DNA from: Candidula unifasciata
Lineage: Eukaryota; Mollusca; Gastropoda; Stylommatophora; Geomitridae
Assembly (NCBI GenBank): GCA_905116865.2
Contig: CAJHNH020002669.1
Coordinates: forward strand, 62,001 to 126,000
DNA length: 64,000 bases
Direction of reading: 5' to 3'
A program made the position numbers and the translations under genes. Below, one piece after another: positions 55,145 to 64,000 of the stretch; the stretch's first letter is position 1; the number at the start of each line of letters is the position of its first letter. Under the pieces are notes generated by a model. That model was not told the DNA's origin and searched no databases. It saw nothing but the letters and a program-made list of their open reading frames with translations.

Positions 55145-55699
55145 TGTAATGACTGCCCTTTTGTGTCTCCTCCACACTGGCTATCTGTGGTGCAGAGTTA
55201 ACACTGGCTCTAATATCTAGAGGTTCACAACTCAATCAACGCAGACATGATCCTCTTCATGGTCACACAACGTCTAACAACGGTTAACACCAGCGGCACA
55301 TTTCACGAGTTTATTTACACGTTAGCTCAATACACAAATCACAGGTGAATCCACTTATAGCATTCGGACAATAGACGTTGACATATTCACAGCTGGCTTT
55401 GACAATCAAACAGGGTACCATTCACAGCTGGCCTTCTCGATCATTCATTCCTCGCCGATTCAAATCCACATGCTCTAGTCATTCTCCATTCATCTTCACA
55501 GCTTCATTTTCCATCCTTTCTCTCTGGGGCCCAGTCACCGAATGCCCGCCTGATTCTCAATCCCCCAGATCTCCTCATTCACACGTGACACACTCTTTCC
55601 TGTCGTTTCACCATATCTCCGTGAAACACATGCTCTCAGGGACTTCCCCAGTTATGCCAATCATCCCCTGACATTATCCCTATTTATAACATCATTACA
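55145..55699 (-). repeat. 5' LTR of the Gag-protease element
   Basis: This is 555 bp, nearly identical to the copy at 50499-51053, and drives minus-strand transcription of the Gag-protease ORF. Confidence 0.95.
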
Positions 55700-55734
55700 G
55701 AGGCAGGCAGTGGAAGACAGACTGTCTCAGTCTG

Positions 55735-56035
55735 CAAGAGTTCTCTTTCTTCTTCTTTGCGTTCACTGGCTGTACACTCTTGACAGAAAGTTTTGGTTGT
55801 TCTTCCACTTCTAGACTCTACTACTTTTCCAGAAACTAAATGTTGTGTGCAGATCCATTTTACAGGTCTGACTCATTTAGCATGCAGAATGTTGGTTCTT
55901 TGCATCTCAGGCAGATGCATCCAACTTCGAAGCAAGCCACTGATTAGTCGACTCTTACGACATGCTTTTCGGGCAGGCAGTGAGTCTATTCTTGTTTTCC
56001 CCACAATGGGGCCTCGGAACCCACATAGTGGTCTG
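55735..56035 (+). repeat. interspersed repeat family A, full-length copy
   Basis: All landmarks are present, from 'ttcttcttctttgcgttcac' to 'cacaatggggcctcggaacc'. This is the best copy for building a consensus. It follows directly on the interrupted non-LTR tail. Confidence 0.82.
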
Positions 56036-56134
56036 CAATAGTTAAAATGCTGCTAGCTATAGAGAAGAAACGGCTGAGAGAAAACCAGTCTAATAGAGCA
56101 GCAACATTTTTAAGTAACATATCTGGCAAAAGTC

Positions 56135-56350
56135 GGTGTCTGTGGTTTAGGTGTTGCGAATGCGCTTCGTAATGTCGAGGTGCTGGGTTCGATCCCTGCT
56201 GTAAACGGTTTGTCTTGTGCTGGTTTCGACCGTGGTACCGAGATGAAACAATGGCAAACTACTAGACGTAAATTTGCCTAGAAAAACCACACCAGCCAGA
56301 AAGTGCTGGGGTTGGTTCTGCAACGTCCTGTAAAGGAGAGGCAACTAATT
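56135..56350 (+). mobile_element. tRNA-derived SINE, family D
   Basis: The head TGTGGTTTAGGTGTTGCGAA then GCTGGGTTCGATCCC (B-box) is followed by 'caatggcaaactactagacg', 'aaatttgcctagaaaaacca' and 'gtgctggggttggttctg', ending at a T run. This is the most complete copy in the window. Confidence 0.82.
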
Positions 56351-56459
56351 GTTTTTTTAATCTGGCAAAAGACAGCCTGATGATGATGATATGTATATAT
56401 AAATATATATATATATATAGGATCCAGTTGAGAGTTTTAAAAGATATATAATATGGTAG

Positions 56460-56660
56460 TCTCCCCTTGACTTTCAAATCCACATATTCCTTTGGCAATC
56501 TTTTAGGTTGCCAGGGGGAGTGCTCTATCATCCTATTATAAAAGCACACAGGGCTGGAGAATTGGCTAGAGGAAGATAAGACTTTCAGGTGTGCTGTGAC
56601 GAGAGAAACTTTCTGCAAAAGACATGGCTGACTGATCCTCGTTTTAGCCTTGGCACCTTT
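56460..56660. other. uncharacterised, resembles decayed retrotransposon
   Basis: A minus-strand open frame (56262-56672) overlaps the SINE and is not gene-like. A TATATA tract lies at 56391-56419. Confidence 0.4.
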
Positions 56661-56689
56661 TTGTGGTGTCACTCAGTGCACAGGGAGGC

Positions 56690-56960
56690 GCCGTGGCCGA
56701 GCGGCTAGACGCTCGTCACGGATCGGAAGGTCGTGGGTTCGTTCCCGGACTAATTTTCAAAAATGACCTTGGCTCCCAAGTCGATCCAGCCTTGAGTGGG
56801 TACCGGATGCAGCCCCGGGAAGTAAAGGCAGCCGGCGTGATGCTGACCACATCACCCATCTTGTGCCGATTGGTCTATAAAAAAATATAGGTCTAGCCCT
56901 ATATGCACTATACGCCTAGAGGCGCGGATAAGGGTCTTTTACTTGCTTTACTTACTCAGT
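56690..56960 (+). mobile_element. tRNA-derived SINE, family E (best copy)
   Basis: GGCGCCGTGGCCGAGCGGCT then GTGGGTTCGTTCCCGG is a clear tRNA head of the Leu/Ser type with A- and B-boxes. The body has 'tgaccttggctcccaag', 'gagtgggtaccggatgcagc', 'gggaagtaaaggcagccggc', 'tgatgctgaccacatc' and 'aggtctagccctatatgc'. Five more copies lie in the window (6833, 11280, 12575, 16830, 45430). Confidence 0.85.
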
Positions 56961-57555
56961 GCACACCATAAACTACAGAACCGCCATCTTCTACTTCTGG
57001 CATTTATCTCGCAAGCGGCCATAATTAACACACTGGCGACAAGTCCTTTGTAAACTTGTTTATGACGTGTAGAATTCTGGAGCTTAAGTTTTCTATTCAG
57101 TAAGATGGTAGGTCACTGTGCTACCACTATTCTTAACCCCCTTGGCGAACCCCAGCCGTCCCCTTTCACTGACGCTACCTTTGTTTACTTTGACAAGATA
57201 CAGTAATCAATGAACTCAACACCGTGGCGCTAACATAGGCAATATATTGACAAATTCATGATACAATCATCACAATACATTATTGTAAACGATAGCAGCA
57301 GCAAATCAGTTAACACGTTTGTGCTTGTGAAAGACACTTGCTGGCATGTTCTGTTAGATATGAAATCTCACGAGCATACACACGGACTCACACTTTTACT
57401 CACTCACAAATGCTCTTGTGGCTTTTAAGTACACTGGCTATTCTATTCTGTTAGGACGCTGACGCAAAAACATGTATACACACTCACTGACACACACATT
57501 TGTGGTTACATGTATTAATGACACTGTATATTCTGTAAAATAAAAATTAAAAGGA
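56961..57555. other. no gene seen
   Basis: This is ordinary intergenic sequence with scattered CACAC-rich tracts and no supported feature. Confidence 0.5.
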
Positions 57556-57559
57556 GGAT

Positions 57560-58315
57560 GGCTAAAGCAATGCAAAGATTGAACAGCCTTAAAAGTCTAT
57601 GGTTAAGCACCAGCAAGGAGATGAAAATTAGAATTTTGAGAGCAGTCATCTTCCCTGTGGCTACATACTGATGTGAGTCGTAGACTATCTCTCAGTCCTT
57701 AAGAAAGAGAATAGGGGCTTTTGAGCTGAAATGTTAAAGAAGGATTCTCAGAATATCTTAGACAAAGAAGAGGAGAAATATTGACATCTTAAAAGATCTG
57801 AACATCAAGGAAGATAGGCTAATAAACAGCATTCTGTCTCGGAAGCTGAAATATTTTGGTCATATCAAGCGCCACGACGGATTGGAAAAAATTATAGCAG
57901 AAGGCATGGTACCAAGAAGGAGGGGCAGGGGCCGACCTACACTAAGATGGGCACATGATATAAGTGACTCCTGCCCGTCTCTCTAGCGTAGTTGGCTAAA
58001 CCGGATTGCGCGGTGAGCGGGTGACGAACTCCTTGTGGTCCGGGTTCACTCCCGGGGGTGGGCAGAAAAGCCAGATTTCTCCCAGATTTACGGTTTTTAA
58101 AATGGAATCAAGGCCGAAAGGTTGCGATATCTATAATACCAAGCCTAAGGGTTAACAACTCATGGCTTCTGGATACTAAAACAAAAAACAAACAAGTGAC
58201 TCCTTGAGTATGAAAGTACATGAGGCGGGAGAACTGGCGAGAGAACGAGTTTCTTTCAGGCAGACTGTGGTGAGAGCGACGTTCTGTAAAGGACCTGCTA
58301 CACGATGATGATATT
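57560..58315 (+). pseudogene. non-LTR retrotransposon C-terminus interrupted by a SINE
   Basis: The blocks MAKAMQRLNSLKSLW, MKIRILRAVIFPVATY, LSRKLKYFGHIKRHDGLEK and RRRGRGRPTLRWAHDI follow each other with stops and frame changes. The reading stops at 57971, where a SINE is inserted, and resumes at 58204 (SMKVHEAGELARERVSFRQT). The same subfamily occurs inverted at 63610-64000. Confidence 0.82.
57972..58193 (+). mobile_element. tRNA-derived SINE, family F, with target duplication
   Basis: The 222-bp insert is bounded by direct repeats AAGTGACTCC (57962-57971 and 58194-58203). The head has CTCTAGCGTAGTTGGCTAAA (A-box) and GGTCCGGGTTCACTCCCGGG (B-box), and the 3' end is an A-rich tail with CAAACAAACAA. 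Target duplication plus A-tail indicates LINE-type target-primed insertion. Confidence 0.88.
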
Positions 58316-58611
58316 CTGTTAGAACGCTTACACAGACAGACACTCTCTCACACACACAGCACAGTTTCTGGTGACCATCACAGCTGAGAGCAAGTATTCA
58401 AGTCTTCACGCGGTTTCACTCACTACGTGCAGACCACACATTCACTGTCACGTTTTATCACTAACGTGAACATAATACTCTTGCAGTGCGGCACCACAAT
58501 AACTGTCTATATACAACACATTAAAAATGAGCATTTCCAACTGTTATATATACTGAGCCATTTTCAGAAACACGGACAATGAATAAGTAGTAATGTTTAC
58601 ATATTATGTTA

Positions 58612-58960
58612 GTCGTAACAAGGAAAGGTCGACCGAGGAACGATGATATCGAGAGGAGAGTTGGCACAGAAACAATACTGAACTTCATTGGTAGATTAAG
58701 TGGTTTCGTCATGTGACAAAACTGGCAACAGACAGGGCACAACAAAGAGCAATGTTATACAGGCACAGGGGTAACGGATCCAGAGGTCCACGCAGAAGTG
58801 GACCGCGGAAATATTGAAGACACTGAAAAGTACTATATACAAAGCGAACAGAAGGGCCCGTTCAATAAATCTCTACCTGCCAAAACGATGCGAGGCATTC
58901 AAGGAGCAGAGAAAACGAATAAGACAGAAAACAGATACTAAAGTTCTATTGTGTTCAATA
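58612..58960 (+). pseudogene. non-LTR retrotransposon C-terminal tail
   Basis: Translation gives RKGRPRNDDIERRVGTETIL then NFIGRLSGFVM, NRQGTTKSNVIQAQG-like and RGPRRS segments, the same subfamily as the inverted copy at 60925-61265. Confidence 0.7.
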
Positions 58961-58969
58961 GCTGCATCT

Positions 58970-59400
58970 TCTCTTCTGCCTTTCTATCCCCCAATGGAGC
59001 ATAGGCCCTCAACCAACTCACGCAAAGTCGTTCTATCCTTCGCCATTGCATGGAGCTCTCCCCATGCCCTTCCAATCTTTCTAACCTCATTCTCCAGCTC
59101 TCTTCTACATGTGTTTTTTGGCCTTCCTTTATTTCTATGCCCCTGTGGGTTCTAATGCAAAGACATTCTAGTTATGCTGTTCTCCTGTTTTCTCAGTGTG
59201 TGCCCTATCCAACGCCAGCGTCTTTTCCTCACCTCCTGATCCACAGGAGCCTGTTTAGTTCTCTCCCAAAGTTCTACATTAGTTATTCTATCATACCATT
59301 TTATTCCCTCTACTCTGTCCATATTCCAAAGTTGTGGGTTCAATTCAGTGACACATCTGGCCAATGAAGACATCTGTTTTTGCGAGTGCCTCCTTTCTTC
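58970..59400 (-). pseudogene. non-LTR retrotransposon C-terminal tail
   Basis: A minus-strand frame (59152-59373) reads [20 protein letters not shown] then [20 protein letters not shown] and SITRMSLH. The continuation encodes NEVRKIG, ELHAMAKD and GLCSIGG in another frame. It lies downstream of the cofilin-type stop codon. Confidence 0.8.
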
Positions 59401-59600
59401 ATGTCTTAGTGATTAACATTCCCATTACTGACCTTCCAAACACAATAAAACATAAACAGGTAAAGCTTCCCCCATGTTGAAGCACTATATCGAATCCTGC
59501 CAGGAAGCTTTTCTACAAGCCAAAGTTACACAACATTAAACATGTAACAACAACAATCGTTGCAACTAGAGAATGTACACGGACGCCATTGGTGGGCGTG

Positions 59601-59763
59601 TCACGTGTACTTGTTGCAGATCCGCTCCAAGATGTTGGACATGGTTAGGTCAGCCTCTTCTGTACATTGTATCTCGGCGTGGATGCCCCGCATCTTGTTG
59701 CGCAGAGCTTGTTTACTGCTGGTGTAGATCATCTTCTGTTTGACCGTGGCGCTGTCGGGGCTC
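59601..59763 (-). CDS. cofilin-type gene, last exon
   Basis: The acceptor GTATCTCAG precedes 59763. The exon completes the tryptophan codon, encodes SPDSATVKQKMIYTSSKQAL and continues to ILERICNKYT with stop TGA at 59601-59603. GC content and codon use contrast with the AT-rich flanks, as expected for a conserved exon. Confidence 0.92.
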
Positions 59764-62094
59764 CTGAGATACAATCATGACAAATTGGTACTATCAAGCA
59801 AAAAAAAAACAAGACAAACTAATTGCAGATCTAAGGACCAACATTGGCTTACTCTCCAAGGAAGCAGAACTGGTCTTGCAGTGGATACCAGCCTACTGTG
59901 GTATTCAAGGAAATGAGAGAGCAGATGAGTTGGCAAAAGCTGGGAGTAATCTTCCACAACCTCATCTACCACACAGCTACAAGGAAACCAAAACAGCCCT
60001 AAAGCAGTCTTTCAAGCGGGAGTGGAGAAAGCAGAATAGATATTACAGACCAGAGAGTGACAGCATAAACAAACTCAACAGGAAAGAACAAACAGCAATT
60101 TTTAGACTTCAGACGACACTGTGGTCTTCGAGCACACCTGTACAGGATAGGCATAAAAGAATCTGCTGCCTGTGATTGTGGAGCAGAAAGACAGACCCCT
60201 GAGCACATACTGCAGTACTGCCCTTACCTCTCCCAAGAGAAGCTATGGGGGACCGGTGGCGACCTTAAACGCACACTGCTATTTTTGACCCAGACGGGAC
60301 TCAATGTGTAGCATGACTGATGTCGAACGCAGAAGAAAAAGAAGAAAATGACAAATTGGTGATTGATAAATGCTCATTGATATCCTTAGTGACAGTACCT
60401 CACTCATATAACATCCCTGGTAAATACCTCAATAAAAAAACAACACTTCAACATCAAATCCTATCATGCACAGTCCGTGGCGACAGCACTAGCCTTGCGG
60501 CGCTTAATCCCTAAGCTCAAAGGCCCTAGCCCCTGCCTTCTTATTTTTACACCACAGACGTGGCAAATACAAGCAGTAATGACAGTTTTTGTGATTGGTT
60601 GGGGGGGGGGGGCGGAGGTGGGGGGGGGGGAGACAAGTAGATGTCAGACTGAATACATACACCCCAGCCCTGTGTGGATTCCAGGGGAAAAGATTAGACC
60701 CACTGCCCACTGTCAAGCATGTCGTGAGAGTCGACACACATTCGGGGTGTTTCTTTCAAAGTCGGAGTGCATCTGTCTTGACAGGCAAGACACCAACAGT
60801 CTGCATAGAAATAAACCAGATACTCCTGCATTGCCTCGCGGCGTCAGGGGAGGAAGAGATCGCTAGAACGGACCATTCTGTTTGCTTTCTATATAGTACT
60901 TTTCAGTGTCTCTGATTTTTCTATATTCTGCGTGGTCGACCTCTGGGTCTGTTACCACTGAATCTGTATAACACTGCTCTCTGTGGGACCCTGTCTACTG
61001 CCAATCTTGTTGCATGGCCAAACCATTTGATTTGTTGTCTACCTATAAAGTTCAGTACTGGTTCTGTGCTGACTCTCCTCCTGATATCATCGTTCCTAAG
61101 TCGATCTTTCCTCGTTACACCTAGCATAGTATGTAAACATTTCATTTCTGTCGGAATTTTTCCTTCTGTCTTCTGAAGACAATGTCCATGTTTGATACTG
61201 ATAGCAGAGCGTAGGTAAGAATACTGTTTGTTGAACAGTGTACTGTTAAAGTTCATATTCACATGCTTGCAAAATTGGTGCCATTTGGCCTAAAACTTAA
61301 CCGCCCTCATTGCATCTTTGTTGGTTTTTTTTTATTCATTCTTTAGTCTTCTGATTAATTGCCTCCTAGATATGTACATTCCTTCGCCTGCTTTAACTAG
61401 TGTTCATCAATTTTGATATTTGTAGATCTGGATCAAGAATAAAGTCCAAAAGTGGACGAAGAACCATACATTTCAGCAGGAATTTATAGACGGTGAACGA
61501 AGAAGAGGAAGAACAATACATATGTAAATACACGCATACTCACTGGTACATGTTCATGTCTATTCATATACACAAATACATGTAACAGATACAAAAACAC
61601 AATGCACACACATATACTCACATAATTCTTTTTCTTCTCTTCTTCCATTTACCTCATCCCTGTGTGTGTGTGTGTGTGTGTGGGGGGGGGGGGTGTCGCC
61701 TCTGCGCCCCTTTTAATGCGTTGTTTAAGTTGGTCCTTATTTCTGGCAGTTCATGGTGCCGCCGCCCATATTTTGTGTGGTCTACCCCTTGCTCTGTGTT
61801 CATTATATTTCTTTAGAGTGGCTCTCGGTGACAATGGGTACCAGGGCAAACACACACACACATTTGAGGAATATACACATACACACACATGTAAATAAAT
61901 AAGTACACATACAAGACACACATACACTAGGCATACACAGAAATACACACATGCATTAACTCACCATAAAAAGAATGCAAGCCGTTCCTGTTGAACATAA
62001 TTGTGCATGAATCGGACATCGAACACAGCGTAGCGACATTGTCTGTTTGCCTCTGCTTGCTTCAGCATGGCCACAAAGTCGTCGTATGTTTTAT
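59601..62094 (-). CDS. ADF/cofilin-type actin-binding protein, C-terminal two exons
   Basis: Exons 61965-62094 and 59601-59763 join in phase (a split tryptophan codon) to about 96 residues of the ADF-homology domain. The first encodes DKTYDDFVAMLKQAEANRQC then RYAVFDVRFMHNYVQQERLA and FFL-W. The second encodes SPDSATVKQKMIYTSSKQAL then RNKMRGIHAEIQCTE and a helix to the stop. The W-(S/A)P(D/E)-x-A-x-(V/L)-K-x-KMIY-x-SSK block is the G/F-actin-binding helix of cofilins (cofilin: WAPESAPLKSKMIYASSK). The N-terminal part (usual start M-A-S-G-V, regulatory serine) is not found up to 64000, so it lies beyond the window or was missed. Single-domain cofilin is likeliest; a C-terminal twinfilin-like domain is less likely because the protein stops 30 residues after the helix. 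Confidence 0.88.
59782..60345 (+). pseudogene. non-LTR retrotransposon RNase H and Cys-rich tail
   Basis: The first frame (59777-60175) has ELVLQWIPAYCGIQGNERAD then ELAKAGS, the RNase H motif LxWxPxHxGxxGNERAD with H changed to Y. A frameshift near 60110 leads to a tail with LYRIGIKESAACDCG, then TPEHILQYCPY and TGGDLKR. This is the best copy of the family seen also at 8640, 10050 and 49200. It sits inside the cofilin-type gene's intron in antisense orientation. Confidence 0.82.
60575..60860 (-). repeat. interspersed repeat family A, inverted copy
   Basis: The complement shows the family landmarks ('gtctatgcagactgttgg' region, 'gacatgcttgacagt', 'cccctggaatcc'). G-runs at 60601-60612 and 60621-60630 correspond to the poly-C zone of other copies. 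Confidence 0.75.
60925..61265 (-). pseudogene. non-LTR retrotransposon C-terminal tail
   Basis: A minus-strand frame reads KIPTEMKCLHTMLGVTRKDR then LRNDDIRRRV, LNFIGRQQIKWFGHATRLA and GNRPRGRPRRI. It is antisense-free in the cofilin-type intron (same strand as the gene). Confidence 0.78.
61266..61960. other. cofilin-type intron; CA/GT microsatellites
   Basis: GT repeats with a poly-G run (61662-61692) and several CACATA-rich tracts (61500-61625, 61848-61955) fill the intron. A short non-LTR fragment (RARGRPHKIW on the minus strand) is at 61760-61810. Confidence 0.6.
61965..62094 (-). CDS. cofilin-type gene, penultimate exon
   Basis: The acceptor GTTGTCTCAG precedes 62094 and donor GTGAGTTA follows 61965. 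It encodes the CRYA-(V/L)-(F/Y)-D strand typical of cofilins. Its first 14 bases and its acceptor are the first copy of a 30-bp tandem array. Confidence 0.9.
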
Positions 62095-62442
62095 CTGAGA
62101 CAACACGAAAGTTGTATGTTTTATCTGAGACAACACGAAAATTGTATGTTTTATCTGAGACAACACGAAAATTGTTGCCAATATTTTTTGAGACAACGCA
62201 AAGTTGTATGTTTTATCGGAGACAACACGAAAATTGTATGTTTTTTCTGAGACAACACAAAGTTGTATGTTTTATCGGAGACAACACGAAAATTGTATGT
62301 TTTTTCAGAGACAACACAAAGTTGTATGTTTTATCGGAGACAACACGAAAATTGTATGTTTTTTCGGAGACAACACAAAGTTGTATGTTTTATCGGAGAC
62401 AACACGAAAGTTGTATGTTTTTTTCTGAGACAACGCAAAGTC
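62077..62442 (-). repeat. minisatellite that multiplies a splice acceptor (cofilin exon)
   Basis: About 12 copies of a 30-bp unit occur. On the minus strand each unit holds TTTCGTGTTGTCTCAG, the acceptor, and ATAAAACATAC, the start of the exon. Distal units alternate between two subtypes (CGAAAA and CAAAG), giving a 60-bp higher-order period. Some distal copies have lost the AG (CTCCG, CTCTG). Confidence 0.94.
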
Positions 62443-62499
62443 ACACAGCCGATATTCTCTTTAAAATTAGAATACCATGTGACTACCAGCCAATGAAAA

Positions 62500-62790
62500 G
62501 ATAGGGGAAATTCCCAAAACGTCGAGGTAACGACGATTTTTAACTCCAAATTTTGCCCGGGCAGCGCCTTTAGACTACTACTTTCGATTTCCAACTGCCA
62601 AAGTATTTGTTACGTGCGCAACAATACACACGGGCGACCGATCTCACTACCCAGAGACGAGGAAAAATTACTAGAAGTCCACGTGGAAAAATCCTAGCCT
62701 TCAACGGGGGCCTGAACCCGGGACCGCCAGCACTGGAGGCGGATGCCATGACACGAGACCGCTAACCCCTCACCTCCTACCAACAATGCA
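62500..62790 (-). mobile_element. tRNA-derived SINE, family C
   Basis: On the complement the head (GGTTAGCGGTCTCGTGTCAT then GGTCCCGGGTTCAGGCCC) leads into the body shared with 20406-20715 ('ccacgtggacttctagtaat', 'tctctgggtagtgagatcgg', 'gcgcacgtaac'). Confidence 0.8.
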
Positions 62791-63255
62791 TGTTGTAATA
62801 AACGCCAACAGAAGGTTGGGTGAGACTGACAACGTCATTCTGCAGAAAACTAGCAGAACAATTCGACAAATACTGGAGCCACTTATAAAGCGCTTGACGT
62901 CAGTTCGTAGAATGAACACAATCCAAAATCAAATGAGATCGAGACCAGAAAACGTCACCACAAATATAGCTGAAAGGAAAGTGAGCAGAAATGTGAACGG
63001 ACCTAGCTGAAAGTGGTCAACGAAAGAGAATTTGAATTTGAATTAGTTCGTAGTAGCCATTTAGTTCTCTGTGAGCCGAAAGGAAGAGGAATAAAAAGAA
63101 GAGGAAGCAGGAGAAGACAAGAAAAAAGAAAAAGACGACGACGAAGAAAAAAAAAAAATACAGTTAGAAGACGGAACAAACGTGTTATAATACAGTCAGG
63201 ATTATCAGTGCCTGTCTCAAATGATTATCTACTTGTTTTGTTATTGGTGGTTTGG
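62791..63255. other. no recognised gene; purine-rich tract
   Basis: Two short plus-strand frames (62786-63010, 63013-63258) have no recognisable similarity. A GAAGAGGAAG-rich purine tract lies at 63077-63160. Confidence 0.45.
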
Positions 63256-63440
63256 TAGTTGTACCCCACCAGGACATCACACAAGCGATAAACAACACAA
63301 AGTGCCACCATGTGGATGAGGATCACCCGTGCAGAGGTCCCAGAAAACCCCCTTCAGCCGTTAAGCGATATCTATGGCTAGGCCAAATCTATGCCCCGGC
63401 TATATTCAGGGCTCCCGCAGAAACCAGGCTGGAGCTTTAA
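63256..63440 (+). repeat. interspersed repeat family B
   Basis: This is the third copy: 'taccccaccaggacatcaca', 'aaagtgccaccatgtggatg' and 'gcagaggtcccagaa'. It ends in a T-rich stretch. Confidence 0.8.
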
Positions 63441-63609
63441 ATTAATTTTTTTTCTCTTTTTATTTTTCAAAAATAACTTCAAGATAGAAGGAGTCTACCA
63501 GCACAACATTTCTTGCTTCGTTTGTGACGGGCTTTTGCAATGAGCTGTACAGTCGCACAAACACCCTCATGGTAAGTTGAAAAAATTATAAGGCACATCT
63601 GAGTGTCAT

Positions 63610-64000
63610 CATCATGTAGCAGGTCCTTTGCAGAACGTCGCTCTTATCACAGTCTGTCTGACAGAAACTCGGTCTCCCACTAGTTCTCCCGCCTTATGTA
63701 CTTTCACACTCAAAGAGTCACTTTTATCATATGCCCAGCTTCGTGTCGGTCGACCCCTGCCCCTCCTTCTTGGCACCATGCCTTCTGCTATAATTTTTCC
63801 AGTCCGTCGTGGCGCTTGATATGACCAAAATATTTCAGCTTTCGAGAAAGGATGCTGTTTATTAGCCAATCTTCCTTGATGTTCAGATCTTTTAAGATGT
63901 CGATATTTCTCATCTTTGTCCAAGATATTCTGAGAATTCTTCTATAGCATTTCAGCTCAAAAAACCTCATTCTCTTTCTTAAGGACTGAGAGATAGTCCA
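63610..64000 (-). pseudogene. non-LTR retrotransposon C-terminus, cut by the window edge
   Basis: The frame at 63788-63970 reads FFELKCYRRILRISWTKMRN then LSRKLKYFGHIKRHDGLEKL, and a shifted frame continues RRTGKIIAEGMVPRRRGRGR, then VHKAGELVGDRVSVRQ and ATFCKGPAT. It is very close to the SINE-interrupted copy at 57560-58315, so the two are the same subfamily. Confidence 0.82.

Larger units (their letters stand above)
50499..55699 (-). mobile_element. young Gag-protease-only LTR retrotransposon (5.2 kb)
   Basis: Two 555-bp LTRs (50499-51053 and 55145-55699) start TGTAATGA and end TCATTACA and differ at one position that I can find (C at 50712, T at 55358), so insertion is very recent. The 5-bp duplication GAGGC is at 50494-50498 and 55700-55704. 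On the minus strand the order is 5' LTR, putative primer site, leader, Gag-protease ORF, about 1 kb without a long frame, polypurine tract, 3' LTR. No reverse transcriptase, RNase H or integrase can be seen, so mobilisation must come from a full-length relative. The 5-bp duplication and SCAN-like Gag suggest Ty3/Gypsy affinity. Confidence 0.93.

Noticed and set aside
56690..56765. Functional tRNA-Leu/Ser gene
   Set aside because: The tRNA-like head is followed by the SINE body found in five other copies, and the 3' acceptor strand is missing.
62786..63258. Two short plus-strand frames rich in Arg and Lys
   Set aside because: No family resemblance; the second is a translation of a purine-rich tract.

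Overview
This window looks like the nuclear genome of an invertebrate animal, most likely a mollusc and perhaps a gastropod. The reasons are three intron-rich animal genes, GT-AG introns of several kb, and a dense load of minisatellites, tRNA-derived SINEs, non-LTR retrotransposon tails and MITEs. The mollusc assignment is an inference from style; no species marker is visible. There are no bacterial operons and no CRISPR arrays.

Three host genes can be assembled from homology and matching splice phase. (1) Minus strand, 28990 to 3541: a ten-exon, 442-residue multi-pass membrane protein of the C14-sterol reductase / lamin B receptor (ERG24, TM7SF2, LBR) family. Both family signature motifs are eroded, so it may be a pseudoenzyme. 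(2) Plus strand, 42152 to 47910: MKKS (BBS6), the chaperonin-like Bardet-Biedl protein, in four coding exons (601 residues). An upstream exon near 38530-38749 carries a 58-codon transmembrane micro-ORF. (3) Minus strand, 62094 to 59601: the last two coding exons of an ADF/cofilin-type actin-binding protein, whose 5' part is probably beyond the right edge. Two further candidate coding exons, at 329-373 and 30877-30996 on the minus strand, have good splice signals but no recognised family.

Layout: 1-3540, minisatellite, retrotransposon tail and hAT MITE; 3541-28990, the sterol-reductase-like gene, with a 2.7-kb G-rich minisatellite, a (CT)n tract of about 290 bp, a piggyBac-like MITE and two hAT MITEs in its introns; 28-38 kb, fold-back elements and minisatellites; 38.5-48.9 kb, MKKS; 49-56 kb, retrotransposon debris holding a very young LTR element (50499-55699) that encodes only Gag and protease; 56-64 kb, SINEs, non-LTR tails and the cofilin-type gene. 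Tandem repeats occupy roughly a fifth of the window by my hand tally.

The most striking pattern is that several minisatellites are anchored on gene boundaries: each array includes the exon edge and its splice site (or, in one case, the stop codon). This is seen at two exons of the sterol-reductase-like gene, on both sides of one MKKS exon, at the MKKS stop codon and at a cofilin exon. Tandem amplification has multiplied splice donors or acceptors several-fold in three unrelated genes.
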